Of a stretch of DNA of 64,000 bases, positions 26,270 to 34,801 are shown one piece after another. How positions within the stretch are numbered: the first letter of the stretch is position 1; every line of letters begins with the position of its first letter. The stretch comes from a virus, in IMG/VR virus record IMGVR_UViG_3300036785_000305, positions 1 through 64,000 of that record, one strand, 5' to 3'. The notes below the pieces were generated by a model. The model was not told where the DNA came from. It saw only the letters and a list, made by a program, of their open reading frames with translations, and searched no databases. The position numbers were made by a program, and so were the translations under genes.

Positions 26270-27385
26270 ATGGTTACCTACGACGCACGGCCGACGACCT
26301 TTACTCCGCTCACTACGCCGTTTGAGTGGGAGAAGCTCTTTGAAGTCATGGGCATCTTTGATGGCGTTGGTCTTGACAACGACTTCGCGCCATCTGCGCC
26401 TTCGGGCACCACCATTCAGGTAGCGGCCGGAACGTGTATTATCAAGGGGCAGCTCTGGCGCTCGGATGCCCCGGTTCCTGTAAACCTTCCCGCCAATCCG
26501 GGCGCCAACATGTCGCGTGTTGACGTTCTCTGGATCCAGTACAATCGTGCCTCATCGACTTCAGTCGGCGTCGTTCAACTGGTGATTACCTCGGGTGCCC
26601 CGTCAGCATCAAATCCAGCCGCACCCCTGCCAGTACAGAACCCGGTCGGCACTGGAGGTACCGGCGTCTGGCAGATCCCGATTGCGCAATGGATCGTCAA
26701 TAGCGTCGGAACGTTCAGTGGATACAAGGATATCAGGCAGTACTGCGGCCGGAATACTACGACGATGATGTCATATTCCAGGCCAATCATGGCGCATACG
26801 CGACTCGGCCTGGAGGTAGACACCGGGTATCTCCTGCTATACGATCAGAATATTAGCGGCTGGCGCGGGATCGGTCCGAAGAACCAGCTCTGGACAGGCA
26901 GCCAGACGGCTAACAAGATTACGATGTCGCCGCTTCACCCCGGTTTCAACGTCGCGGCTAATGACGTCACAAACGCTACTATGGGCACGGTCGCCTACCG
27001 GCTTCGCTGCGGAGGTTACGGACATCAGTCTTCTTCTGCGCTGACGACATTCACGTTCGCTACGAACATGTACGGGTTCGACTGGGGCAATACCGCGGCA
27101 GGCCAGATCATCCCGGTTAATGGGGCATTCAACTGGGACTATGACGCCGAGCTAATCATTAACCAGAACGGGTCGGGGTCGTTGTATGGAACTATCTCCG
27201 TTACCCAGGCGATAGCTAACCCTGGCAACAGTCAGGGCGTATACGTTATCCAGCACGCGGTGGCTGCGGGCGGTCTCAATCTTTCTGTGCCCACAACGCT
27301 GTTCGTCGAGGCAATGGTATCTTCGACTAATGGCGCTCCATCGCTAACTTGTATCGGAGCATCTCACGATAGGATCTCGAACTGA
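26270..27385 (+). CDS. Minor tail protein, candidate receptor-binding protein
   Basis: 371 residues. The ATG at 26270 was chosen because GGAGGG lies 5 nt upstream. N terminus FEWEKLFEVMGIFDGVGLDNDF and the beta-rich body with GTCIIKGQLWRSDAPVPVNLPANP resemble the 'G.a.v.G..w....' attachment domain common at the tip of actinophage tails. The C-terminal half (YGFDWGNTAAGQIIPVN, SLYGTISVTQAIANPG) is a possible receptor-binding sandwich. Role inferred from position and composition. Confidence 0.7.
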   Translation: MVTYDARPTTFTPLTTPFEWEKLFEVMGIFDGVGLDNDFAPSAPSGTTIQVAAGTCIIKGQLWRSDAPVPVNLPANPGANMSRVDVLWIQYNRASSTSVGVVQLVITSGAPSASNPAAPLPVQNPVGTGGTGVWQIPIAQWIVNSVGTFSGYKDIRQYCGRNTTTMMSYSRPIMAHTRLGLEVDTGYLLLYDQNISGWRGIGPKNQLWTGSQTANKITMSPLHPGFNVAANDVTNATMGTVAYRLRCGGYGHQSSSALTTFTFATNMYGFDWGNTAAGQIIPVNGAFNWDYDAELIINQNGSGSLYGTISVTQAIANPGNSQGVYVIQHAVAAGGLNLSVPTTLFVEAMVSSTNGAPSLTCIGASHDRISN

Positions 27386-27594
27386 TGGCAAGGGACAAGA
27401 AGGACAAGAAGGGCAAGAAGGGCAAGAAAGTGGACAATCATAACATGGACGAACTCGACGACAATGGCTGGGTCCAGATCGAGCCGCGCTCAGAGCCTCC
27501 TGTTGAGGAACAGGATGAGCGCTGGGCGTACCCTGACTGGGACAAGCGCCCATGGATCTCGACAGCAGGCGACCGACGGAACGGAGAAGAGTGA
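27385..27594 (+). CDS. Small lysine-rich then acidic protein, unknown
   Basis: 69 residues; starts with a Lys/Gly/Asp-rich stretch (ARDKKDKKGKKGKK), then an acidic, Trp-containing tail (WAYPDWDKRPWIS). Both ends overlap neighbours by one base (TGATG), so it is part of the coupled chain between the tail gene and the endolysin. No membrane segment, so not a holin by itself. Function unknown. Confidence 0.6.
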   Translation: MARDKKDKKGKKGKKVDNHNMDELDDNGWVQIEPRSEPPVEEQDERWAYPDWDKRPWISTAGDRRNGEE

Positions 27595-28397
27595 TGGGAC
27601 TTGACCGTATCTGGATGCCTAGCCCTAACTACTCGTCGCGCGGAGGGGCTGGTGTCCGCCTTATCGTTCTTCACACGGCCGAGGGCGCCACGACAATCGA
27701 GTCGCTAGGCAACTTCTTCGCCAGCAGCAGCGCCGGGGTCTCGTCGCATGTCGGCGTCGATGACAAGCTTGGCAAGGTAGGCGAGTACGTCACGCGCGGA
27801 AACAAGGCGTGGACCGCAGCGAACGCTAACCCGGTCGCGGTACAGGCCGAGCTATGCGGCTTCGCGTCATGGTCGGATTCGACCTGGCGGAACTCGCACG
27901 CGAACATGCTCAACAACGCGGCCCGGTGGATCGCGGAAGAGTCCGGCAAGTTCGGCATCCCGATCACCAAGCTCAGCGCCTCTCAGGCGCAGGGGTCCGG
28001 GCGCGGAGTCTGTCAGCACCGCGACCTCGGGGCGTGGGGAGGGAATCACTCCGACTGCGGCAACGGCTTCCCGATGGACTACGTGCTCTCGATGGCCGTG
28101 GACATGTTCGGCGGCGGTGACGGAGGCGGCGGGTCCACGCCACCGCCTACTACCGGCGAGAAGGCACCACCGCTTCACGTCGACTACTTCAGCCAGAACC
28201 ACAACAAGGTTTGTCCCGACGTCCAAGTCTGGCAGGCGCAGATGTCCGGACGCGGATGGACGATCTCGGTTGATGGCGACTTCGGGCCGCAGTCCGACAA
28301 CGTCTGCCGTCAGTTCCAGGCCGAGAAGGGGCTCAGCGTGGACGGAATGGTAGGCTCTCAGACCTGGGCGGCTTCCTGGAACGCGCCCATTACGTAG
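27594..28397 (+). CDS. Endolysin: N-acetylmuramoyl-L-alanine amidase with peptidoglycan-binding domain
   Basis: 267 residues from ATG 27594 (GGAG upstream, TGATG overlap). Amidase_2/PGRP domain about 1-175: VRLIVLHTAEG (H27), SSHVGVDD, VQAELCGF (E86), CQHRDLGAWGGNHSDCG (H142, C155), consistent with the Zn-binding His/His/Cys set. A Gly/Pro linker leads to a PG_binding_1 domain (about 195-262: VQVWQAQMSGRGWTISVDGD, QFQAEKGLSVDGMVG). It cuts the bond between N-acetylmuramic acid and L-alanine at lysis. No clear holin is adjacent; small genes after it have no strong membrane segment. Confidence 0.92.
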   Translation: MGLDRIWMPSPNYSSRGGAGVRLIVLHTAEGATTIESLGNFFASSSAGVSSHVGVDDKLGKVGEYVTRGNKAWTAANANPVAVQAELCGFASWSDSTWRNSHANMLNNAARWIAEESGKFGIPITKLSASQAQGSGRGVCQHRDLGAWGGNHSDCGNGFPMDYVLSMAVDMFGGGDGGGGSTPPPTTGEKAPPLHVDYFSQNHNKVCPDVQVWQAQMSGRGWTISVDGDFGPQSDNVCRQFQAEKGLSVDGMVGSQTWAASWNAPIT

Positions 28398-28405
28398 GAG
28401 GAGAG

Positions 28406-28711
28406 ATGCCAGCAGCGCCGCCATCCCTGAAGGCCCTATACCTGCTTGATGACGAATCAGAGGTAGGTGTCATAGGCGTCGCCGACGCAAAGGATATGCC
28501 AAGAACGCAGTCATTCCAGACGTTCTCAGATCCAACTGATGCTCAGTTCGTTGTGGAGATTGAGGGGTCGATGGATAGTATCCACTGGTTCTCATTCGGA
28601 AGAATTGTTGATCCAGGCATCCGGAGTGAAGGTCAGCATGCCTTTCAGTTCCTCCGCGCCACGCTCATCTCGATAGACGGACCCTGGCGCCTCGGTCACG
28701 GTCCTAGTTAG
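28406..28711 (+). CDS. Unknown small protein after the endolysin
   Basis: 101 residues with GGAGGAGAG before the ATG. It reads ALYLLDDESEVGVIGVADAK, then FVVEIEGSMDSIHWFSFGRI and FQFLRATLISIDGPW, resembling a small beta-sandwich of the type found on virion accessory proteins (its pattern is similar to the 97-residue protein at 2145). No lysis motif. Function unknown. Confidence 0.6.
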   Translation: MPAAPPSLKALYLLDDESEVGVIGVADAKDMPRTQSFQTFSDPTDAQFVVEIEGSMDSIHWFSFGRIVDPGIRSEGQHAFQFLRATLISIDGPWRLGHGPS

Positions 28712-28725
28712 CTGGAAGTGATAGA

Positions 28726-28899
28726 ATGGCTACAATCGACGTTCCGGTCCACTTCATTATCGACACCCTGGATGTCGGGGAGTTCCTGTCCGGCGTTCTT
28801 CAGACCGACGGGACGCTTCGCGTCGTCGTGTGCCCGTTCTGCTTCGCTCTGACGCCTTTCAAGAAGCTTCCAGAGCATATCGAGGGAGCTGGGCATTAA
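28726..28899 (+). CDS. 57-residue protein with one CxxC, unknown
   Basis: GGAAG lies 8 nt before the ATG and the stop overlaps the next start by one base (TAATG). It begins MATIDVPVHFIIDTLDVGEF and contains VVVCPFCFALTPF, a single CPFC pair that could bind metal as a dimer. The C-terminal KKLPEHIEGAGH resembles a short zinc-ribbon end, so a C2H(C) knuckle is possible. Confidence 0.6.
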   Translation: MATIDVPVHFIIDTLDVGEFLSGVLQTDGTLRVVVCPFCFALTPFKKLPEHIEGAGH

Positions 28900-29510
28900 T
28901 GCTTAGCAGGCAAGAACTCTGGAAGATGGAACTAGACCAGCTCTATCTGGAGCGGGAGACGACCGACCCCGACCCTGAGATGTGGCGGTGGTCGCCGCTT
29001 GAGCTGGCGGAGTTCGACCGGATGCTCACGATAGCGATCCAGCTCATGCCATTCAAGACTCTCAAGTTCTGCGAGGCTGGATGCGGGATAGGGACCAAGC
29101 TATACCTCGCCAAGAACTACTTCAGCTTGTCCGCGACGGGCTACGAGATCTCGGCGGACTACCTAGCCAAGGCATGGAAGCTAGATGTCGACGCGCGGTA
29201 TATGGACTTCCGTGACCAGACACCTCCCTGGGGCGAGTACGACATCGTGTACATCGCCCGCCCCTTCAAGGAAGATCCTGTGGAGGTTGCATTCGAGCGG
29301 TCGGCGCAGGAGGGGATGCGTCCCGGCGCGGTGCTTATGACGGCGTATACATCAGCCAAGCCGTATTCCTGGCGCTGTTACTACCGGGCACCATTCCGCG
29401 GTGTCTGGCAGAAGCCGGCCAAGACCGCGCCTGGCGTCTACGACCAGATGATCAGGCGGCAGGAGCCGTATGACCCTCTGGTGCCGACGCCGGTGGGGTA
29501 TCCTGGCTAG
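28899..29510 (+). CDS. Class I SAM-dependent methyltransferase-like protein
   Basis: 203 residues from ATG 28899 (TAATG). KFCEAGCGIGTKLYLAKNY is a standard motif I (E/DxGxGxG), GYEISADYL is motif II with an acidic residue, and YDIVYIARPFKED covers motif IV. It lacks a DNA-methylase target-recognition region, so the substrate could be DNA, protein or a small molecule. It closes the late operon; 185 nt further on, transcription from the other strand converges. Confidence 0.7.
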   Translation: MLSRQELWKMELDQLYLERETTDPDPEMWRWSPLELAEFDRMLTIAIQLMPFKTLKFCEAGCGIGTKLYLAKNYFSLSATGYEISADYLAKAWKLDVDARYMDFRDQTPPWGEYDIVYIARPFKEDPVEVAFERSAQEGMRPGAVLMTAYTSAKPYSWRCYYRAPFRGVWQKPAKTAPGVYDQMIRRQEPYDPLVPTPVGYPG

Positions 29511-29542
29511 TAGTCGCTCGGTTACTTAGCGTATCTTATTCC

Positions 29543-29572
29543 GTACGGCTCGGAGAGCGACGGAGACGGCTT
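29543..29572. repeat. Two-copy 3'-flank element, copy 1
   Basis: The 24-base core matches 50347-50370 with one difference; the match then continues after a 1-nt indel. Both copies lie just downstream of the last gene of a minus-strand run (124 nt from the 29696 stop, 69 nt from the 50446 stop). The surrounding convergent gap 29511-29695 also contains a 7-bp inverted repeat at 29583-29611 and a short palindrome at 29684-29699, but no T-tract terminator. Confidence 0.6.
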
Positions 29573-29695
29573 GAAGTAGCTCTTAGCGGTCCTTACCTTA
29601 CCGTCCGCTAAAAGTCCGGCTCCGTTCGGCTCCGGGCCGTGTAGGGGGTTGCTTTCCGGAGCGCTCGCGGGCCGGCCGACCGGAACTAACCATAG

Positions 29696-29917
29696 TTAGT
29701 CGCCGTGGTCGTGGTCGAGGTTTCCGTGGAGAGATAGTCTGTGAATCGCGGAGTGGTAGGCACGCCAGCATGCTTCCAGGTACTCGGTGTCAGTCCAGTC
29801 CATGTACCGGAACCGGAGGATTGATTCGCCATGCCTCGCCTCCATATGCTTCTTGAAGAAGTCCACGGTCATGAAGTCGGCATTACGAACTCTTATCAAG
29901 TCTGTGTCTGCGTCCAT
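29696..29917 (-). CDS. Unknown 73-residue protein
   Basis: ATG 29917 was preferred because AGGGA is 8 nt upstream and it starts just after the polymerase stop. It reads MDADTDLIRVRNADFMTVDF, then ILRFRYMDWTDTEYLEACWR and an His/Asp-rich C terminus. It is the last gene of the minus-strand run. Composition suggests a small soluble alpha/beta protein; no family recognised. Confidence 0.55.
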   Translation of the reverse strand: MDADTDLIRVRNADFMTVDFFKKHMEARHGESILRFRYMDWTDTEYLEACWRAYHSAIHRLSLHGNLDHDHGD

Positions 29918-29930
29918 TCTGCGTCCCTTG

Positions 29931-32177
29931 CTAATCAGGATCGAGCACCCATACGCGCTCAATCGTTATCGGGGTGCCGAAGCCGGCAATGCGATTCCCC
30001 AGGATTATTACAACGTCTCGGTTCGGGCGGATTGTAGCGAGTCGTCTTTGTAGCTTAGGGAACTGGAAGCGGTTCACCCGCGCGTAGACTTCCTCATCGC
30101 TAGTATCGTAACAGTGAAGCGTAGCTCGCTTGATAAGATCGGGGCGCTTGATCTCTTTCAGGATTTCTTCGACTTCCTTGCCGGTACGGGATCTCTCGTC
30201 TTCGACGATGTCCTTATACTCTATCAGCTTGACCATACCCATATAGATAACGCGCGGACCCCGGACCCATTTCTGTCCTGGCAGTCTCTGCTTTACTTTC
30301 ATCCCGGTAAGGGTATCGCCGTCGTGCGTAGGGAATGGGGCCTGTCCTTTACCGGGTCCGCGCAGGAATCGCTTGACGGCATTAAGGCGTTTCTCTGTCT
30401 TGTACAGACCGAACGGGTCTTTTGCCAGAGTCCATTCTTCCATACGGGCGATTGTCTTGTCGCCTATGCCGGGGATCGCCTTCATCTCGACCCAGTCATC
30501 AAAGCCGTAGTCGCCGGCCATCTCATCAATACGCAATGCGGTTTTCTCGCCTATCTTCGGGATCTGCTGCCATCCGGCGACTAGGCCGAGATCCTTAACG
30601 GGACGCCAGGTGGCGCGGGAATGCTCCAGGGATGGCGGCTTTACATCGATCGAGTGAGCGAGGGCGTCACGCATAAGACGGAACTGCGAATCAGCTTTAG
30701 TTGCCTTCTGTAGCGATGCCGCGTAGAATTCGACCGGGTACCTGGCCTTCAGCCAGGCCGTCCAGAAGGCAAGCATCGAGTACGATATCGAGTGAGCAAT
30801 GTTGAAGCTGTAGGTTCCGGAGGTTACTAGGCGCTTCCAGATCTTGTCGGCCAGTTCCGCGTCGATACCGTGGAGAGTCTTAGCTCCGTCGGCGAACTGC
30901 TGGTATGACATCTGGAATGCGGCTTCGCCCATTTTCTTCGAGATAATTCGCCGGATCTGGCTTACCGAGAACCAGTCGAATCCGCCAATCTCCTTCAGGA
31001 TTCGGAGGATCTGTTCCTGGTAGATGATCTGCCCGTACGTCTCCATGGTGACTTCATCAACGAGAGGATGAAGCCTCTCAGCGTGCTTTCTTCCGTGCCG
31101 TACGTCCACGTACGCGGCCGTCTGGCCGGAAAATAGCGGTCCAGGACGCGATAGCGCATTGATGTCCGCGATATGCATGAAGTGATCTGGACGTACGTCT
31201 CGGTTGACGAGGCGTGTAGCTCGACCTTCAAACTGAAAAACTCCGACAACGTCGCCGGTACGAAATACCTCGATCGTTCGACTGTCAGTGTCGGGAATCG
31301 CATAAAGATCCTCCAGGGTTAGGCCGGCCATCCGGAGACACCGGGCGATCATTCCCATTGTCGTTAGGCCAAGGAAGTCTAGCTTCAGGATTCCGGCATA
31401 CTCGGCGTCGTACTTGTCGATAGACATGACCTTGACGCCGTCCTTCTCATATACGGCGCATACGTCGGTAAGCGGGGAGTTAGCTACCATCAGGCCAGCG
31501 GCGTGTACAGACATGCCACGGACATCCCCTTCAAGGCGGCAGGCCTTAGCGATGTCCGGGTACTCTTCCCTGATCTTAGCGGCCTCAGGGAAAAGGTCGA
31601 ATGTATCCTCCAGAGTGGAGCCGAACCGGGAGTCACCGCCTGATCGCTCTATCAGGAGATTGGCCACACCTTCCCGCGCCCAGATAGGAATATTGTAAAC
31701 GTTCGTAACGTCCGCTAGGGAATTCTTGCCGCGGTATCTTACAAAGTTTCCGATGTGGCCGACCATGTCCGCGCCGTACTTGCCTTCGAGGTATTCCCAG
31801 ACGCGCCAGCGTTCCTCGTCTGAACAGTCTACGTCGATGTCCGGCGGGTCGGGCCGGGTAAGGTCGATAAAGCGTTCAAAGAGCATACCGGGATATTTAT
31901 GCGGCGGAATCTCGGTGATCCGGAGTAGGTAGGCAACGGCCGACGCTGCGGTGGATCCACGGCCTGGGCCGAACGGAATGCCGTGATCCTTGCCCCACCG
32001 GATAGTGTTGCTTGTAAAGAGCAGGAAGTCCGCAAGTCCGCGTTCAAGCAGAATGCTCATTTCATACTTGACGCGATCGGCGTACCATTCCTGGTCTTGG
32101 CGCGGGAGTGAGCCTATATTCCGATAGCGCCAGCCATACCGGCACCATGCCCAGAGAAGTTCCTCACTCTCAGACAT
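29931..32177 (-). CDS. DNA polymerase III alpha, polymerase core (C-family) without PHP domain
   Basis: 748 residues. GIPFGPGRGSTAAS (67-80) and PDPPDIDVDCSD (109-120) are the DnaE palm motifs with D113/D115 as metal ligands; KLDFLGLTTM supplies the third Asp. Fingers, IIYQEQILRILKEIGGF and ISKKMGEAAF follow. Two helix-hairpin-helix units (IPKIGEKTALRIDEM, IPGIGDKTIARMEEW) and an OB-like C terminus are visible. The usual N-terminal PHP domain is missing and is encoded by the gene at 32907-33836, with two genes between. ATG follows AGGTAGGA. Replicates phage DNA. Confidence 0.95.
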   Translation of the reverse strand: MSESEELLWAWCRYGWRYRNIGSLPRQDQEWYADRVKYEMSILLERGLADFLLFTSNTIRWGKDHGIPFGPGRGSTAASAVAYLLRITEIPPHKYPGMLFERFIDLTRPDPPDIDVDCSDEERWRVWEYLEGKYGADMVGHIGNFVRYRGKNSLADVTNVYNIPIWAREGVANLLIERSGGDSRFGSTLEDTFDLFPEAAKIREEYPDIAKACRLEGDVRGMSVHAAGLMVANSPLTDVCAVYEKDGVKVMSIDKYDAEYAGILKLDFLGLTTMGMIARCLRMAGLTLEDLYAIPDTDSRTIEVFRTGDVVGVFQFEGRATRLVNRDVRPDHFMHIADINALSRPGPLFSGQTAAYVDVRHGRKHAERLHPLVDEVTMETYGQIIYQEQILRILKEIGGFDWFSVSQIRRIISKKMGEAAFQMSYQQFADGAKTLHGIDAELADKIWKRLVTSGTYSFNIAHSISYSMLAFWTAWLKARYPVEFYAASLQKATKADSQFRLMRDALAHSIDVKPPSLEHSRATWRPVKDLGLVAGWQQIPKIGEKTALRIDEMAGDYGFDDWVEMKAIPGIGDKTIARMEEWTLAKDPFGLYKTEKRLNAVKRFLRGPGKGQAPFPTHDGDTLTGMKVKQRLPGQKWVRGPRVIYMGMVKLIEYKDIVEDERSRTGKEVEEILKEIKRPDLIKRATLHCYDTSDEEVYARVNRFQFPKLQRRLATIRPNRDVVIILGNRIAGFGTPITIERVWVLDPD

Positions 32178-32179
32178 TC

Positions 32180-32710
32180 CTACCTCTTGATGAGCTGTGT
32201 GAGAAGCATGAGATTCCGCTCAGCGATGCCGGCGATGATGTTCAGGCCGATCTCCATCTTCCAGTCGCTGAGGTTGCTCTTGTCGTAGTAGGGGTTGCCG
32301 AGTACACGGCTCAGCGTGTCTTCGGTCCAGAAGGTCTTGTGGTCGAGGTCGTTGTGCGCTAGCTCTGTTCTCCAGTAGGGGACGATGATGTTGAGGTGGC
32401 CGTCGGGGATGAGCACTCTCTGGCACTCGCGGAGTAGGGCGATGGGATCTTTGACGTGTTCAAGGATGTGGATCATGTAGATGTTCGATACTGACTCGTC
32501 GTCGTATGGGATCGCCTCCTCATCCGCGTCCCAGTCGGGCAGGTCAAGGACCGTGGTGTTCTCGATGAACTTCTTGCCGGCTCCGATGTTCAGGGTAAGG
32601 CCTGGAACGTCGGGCTCCCAGTCGGGGATCTCGGGGCGGAAAGCCCCAAGACGTAGGAACTGGAGCACGTTCTCTGTACGGGGCCATACCATGTCCGGGG
32701 GTGTCTGCAT
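32180..32710 (-). CDS. SAM-dependent methyltransferase-like protein
   Basis: 176 residues from ATG 32710 (AAGGA upstream, TAATG overlap). LTLNIGAGKKFIENTTVLDL is motif I/II, IPYDDESVSNIYMIHILEHV is the 'lPf.d.sfD.v...hvleHv' block of UbiE-type class I methyltransferases, followed by RECQRVLIPDGHLNIIVP. The acceptor is unknown. It sits between the two halves of DNA polymerase III alpha and is followed 2 nt later by the polymerase core, so it is co-translated with replication genes. Confidence 0.8.
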   Translation of the reverse strand: MQTPPDMVWPRTENVLQFLRLGAFRPEIPDWEPDVPGLTLNIGAGKKFIENTTVLDLPDWDADEEAIPYDDESVSNIYMIHILEHVKDPIALLRECQRVLIPDGHLNIIVPYWRTELAHNDLDHKTFWTEDTLSRVLGNPYYDKSNLSDWKMEIGLNIIAGIAERNLMLLTQLIKR

Positions 32711-32916
32711 TACTGTCCTTCTTTCCCTTGTAGTTTTGTTGATGGCCATGTGTGACATTCGTCAATGATTACATAGGAATGAAACGGTTCCTGCTCGGGG
32801 AACTCAAGAACGCAGCAGGTGTTTTCCCGGCACTCGTCGCAGAGCATATCCTCCTGCGTAGCCGTGCGTACGCACGGTATCCAGAACGCCGTACACTTAC
32901 ACTTTGCTAGGTCCAA
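32710..32916 (-). CDS. Cysteine-rich small protein between polymerase halves
   Basis: 68 residues from a TTG codon that overlaps the PHP stop by 10 nt. It holds CKC, CV, MLCDEC, TCC and ECH, nine cysteines and two histidines, so it can bind one or two zinc ions. The stop overlaps the next ATG by one base. No family recognised. Its place inside the split polymerase locus suggests, but does not prove, a replisome partner. Confidence 0.6.
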   Translation of the reverse strand: MDLAKCKCTAFWIPCVRTATQEDMLCDECRENTCCVLEFPEQEPFHSYVIIDECHTWPSTKLQGKEGQ

Positions 32917-33836
32917 GGTTTCCAGTCACCTTTCTCGATCGGGTATACGAGTCTACTGGCTTTGGGAAGTGTTACCGTACACTGGCTAGCTATCCACTCG
33001 GTGTTAAGGATAGCTTCCCAGGCAGCGGCGCGGGATAGGCCGGTCTTCATTAGGCGTTCGCCCAGAGCCTTATCCGACTCGGGGAGTGTCATGGGAACGT
33101 CGTAGTTCCAGGATCGCATCGCATCATCGATCGATTGATTGCCTCGATGTACTGCGTGTAGGATGGCCTGCATCTCTCCATCCTCTGGACGTGGGTAATG
33201 GACGTCGCATGTTGCGACAAGAGGGACTCCACATTCTCTAGAAAGACGTTCGTAGGCAGGATTGATGCGGCAGGTTTTCTCAAGTTCGTAGAAGGGCTGG
33301 ACCTCAAGAAAGTAGCGCTCTCCAAATAGTCGGGCAAAACGGCTGATGATGCGTCGCGCGTCATCCCATCCATAGCCGTCGCGGGAAGTGGGTACAGGTA
33401 TTCCCTTCCCTCCCACAAGAGCACAGGCAAGCATCGATCCAGTGCATCCAGAAAGCGCGTACAGATCTCCAGAATTGCGTTGGAGATTGTCTCCAGAAAC
33501 TGTTGGATGATAGTGATGATCTCGCCAACTCTGCGTGACAAGTCTGTTGAGATTCCGATATCCATCATTACTCCCTGCGAGGATAGTCAGGTGGTACTTC
33601 CATTGGCTCCGGGTCTCATCGACCGGGCCGGTGTAGGCTTCAAGCCCAAAGACCGGCTTCACGCCTGCGGCCAAGGCTGCCTTCTCGAATTGGAAATGGC
33701 TCGATACGCCGCCATGTTCGGTCAGAGCCATAGCGGTATAGCCTAGCTCGGCGGCACGGGCTACGTGTGCTGCGGGAGGTCTGTGTCCATCGCCGTGACT
33801 AAACGTCGAGTGGTGGTGAAGGCTAACATACCTCAT
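32907..33836 (-). CDS. PHP domain of DNA polymerase III alpha as a separate protein
   Basis: 309 residues. YVSLHHHSTFSHGDG (metal-binding His and Asp), ALTEHGG, VKPVFGLEAY, YHLTILAGSNDGYRNL, YALSGCTGS and ATCDVHYPRPED follow the order of the PHP domain of DnaE/PolC, and all the metal ligands I expect are present, so it may be an active proofreading nuclease. It ends where the palm domain of an intact DnaE would begin. A TATAAT lies 6 nt before the ATG, which would make the transcript leaderless. Confidence 0.92.
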   Translation of the reverse strand: MRYVSLHHHSTFSHGDGHRPPAAHVARAAELGYTAMALTEHGGVSSHFQFEKAALAAGVKPVFGLEAYTGPVDETRSQWKYHLTILAGSNDGYRNLNRLVTQSWRDHHYHPTVSGDNLQRNSGDLYALSGCTGSMLACALVGGKGIPVPTSRDGYGWDDARRIISRFARLFGERYFLEVQPFYELEKTCRINPAYERLSRECGVPLVATCDVHYPRPEDGEMQAILHAVHRGNQSIDDAMRSWNYDVPMTLPESDKALGERLMKTGLSRAAAWEAILNTEWIASQCTVTLPKASRLVYPIEKGDWKPWT

Positions 33837-33842
33837 AGCTCT

Positions 33843-33871
33843 ATTATACCCCGAATCCGCCCGGTTCGGTA
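33843..33871 (-). promoter_or_regulatory. Probable promoter for the PHP/polymerase cluster (leaderless)
   Basis: TATAAT at 33848-33843 in the GGTATAATAGAG context shared with other minus-strand promoters here; the -35 (TACCGA at 33871-33866, 17-nt spacing) is poor. Only AGAGCT separates the -10 from the ATG at 33836, so the expected start of transcription falls on the start codon. Confidence 0.5.
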
Positions 33872-34059
33872 GTCCCTATTTCGACCATAAAATCTTCGAG
33901 TCTTACCTTGTGTTCACATCCCTCTCCATCGTACCCCATGCACTCGTAGCAGTCGGCCGGAAAGTTGAGCTTCATTGGCCCTTTGTGTATGGGGCAGTTC
34001 GGAGGATCTTTGGGGAGAATGTATATCGGACTGCCTCCGGGTATATCCATCCAGATCAC
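33844..34059 (-). CDS. Small zinc-binding protein, unknown
   Basis: 71 residues. NCPIHKGP, CYECMGYDGEGCEH give a CxxH/CxxC/CxH arrangement suited to one zinc. The stop codon overlaps the -10 of the downstream promoter. It overlaps the gene upstream by 4 nt (ATGA). Function unknown. Confidence 0.6.
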   Translation of the reverse strand: MIWMDIPGGSPIYILPKDPPNCPIHKGPMKLNFPADCYECMGYDGEGCEHKVRLEDFMVEIGTTEPGGFGV

Positions 34060-34259
34060 CTCTTGTTCACCCTCCGTACCGATACCTTGCCGAGTCGCTC
34101 CAGCATTATGCTTAGGGCTACATCTAGATGATATCTACAGGTAGCATAGCCGTTGAGAAATACTTCTCTGTCTTCTGGCATCGGCTGGATTAGGTAGTCG
34201 GCCGGTACGTCCGTCTTGTTGTCGTGCCACGCCGGATCGCAGAAGTGTAGGGTTGTCAT
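34056..34259 (-). CDS. Unknown 67-residue protein
   Basis: Starts ATG 34259 overlapping the previous stop by 4 nt and ends overlapping the next gene by 4 nt. It reads MTTLHFCDPAWHDNKTDVPA, then PEDREVFLNGYATCRYHLD with a basic C terminus. The isolated C/H residues (HFC...H, CRYH) could bind metal. No family recognised. Confidence 0.55.
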   Translation of the reverse strand: MTTLHFCDPAWHDNKTDVPADYLIQPMPEDREVFLNGYATCRYHLDVALSIMLERLGKVSVRRVNKR

Positions 34260-34801
34260 TCTTTTTCATCACTTTCCATAGTAGGGCGGTGTTTTGCGAT
34301 ATCCATTACGATAGCCCGCGCCAGTTCGTCACTTACCCCTACGCTGTTGGTAAGGATGTTATAGTAGATATTGTCGAGCCGTGCGATGAAGATAATGTCT
34401 AGTATCGCACGGGCGTGATCCAGAGCATCTTCGAAATCCCACTGCCCTATTTCCTTGTCTTTGTACTGAATGATAAAGAATGCCTTCTTTGTTCGCTGCG
34501 ATATACCGGGGACTAGGACTACTGGAGTGCCGGTTACCGGGATGCTGCGCTTTGGCCTGAATTCCGTAGCGATGAATTCGGCAGCTCCTGTCTCCGTCAT
34601 CATAGTTGCTCTGAGCTGAGAGAATATTGCTGCTTCATATTCGGCTATATTGGCCGTCTCGATGATCGCAGTTGCGTAGAGGAATGCCTGGTCGTCATTC
34701 AGGGTGAATATATCATCATCGCTAAAGGACACCGTGACCATATATACGCCGTCGGCCTGTATGTCGCTCTGCGCCCATATCTTGTATTCCTTTTCCGGCA
34801 T
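34256..34801 (-). CDS. Unknown protein, alpha/beta
   Basis: 181 residues from ATG 34801 (AAGGGAAACTA upstream, TAATG overlap). It contains YMVTVSFSDDDIFTLNDDQA, a helical middle, AFFIIQYKDKEIGQWDFEDA and a helical C terminus. It resembles a small soluble enzyme or adaptor; no motif is diagnostic. Confidence 0.55.
   Translation of the reverse strand: MPEKEYKIWAQSDIQADGVYMVTVSFSDDDIFTLNDDQAFLYATAIIETANIAEYEAAIFSQLRATMMTETGAAEFIATEFRPKRSIPVTGTPVVLVPGISQRTKKAFFIIQYKDKEIGQWDFEDALDHARAILDIIFIARLDNIYYNILTNSVGVSDELARAIVMDIAKHRPTMESDEKE

Noticed and set aside
27385-28899. A holin among the small genes around the endolysin
   Set aside because: None of the three small proteins next to the endolysin has a hydrophobic segment long enough to cross a membrane.
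29583-29611. Bidirectional intrinsic terminator at the convergent junction
   Set aside because: The 7-bp stem has a 15-nt loop and no T-run on either side, so I list it only as a palindrome within the gap.
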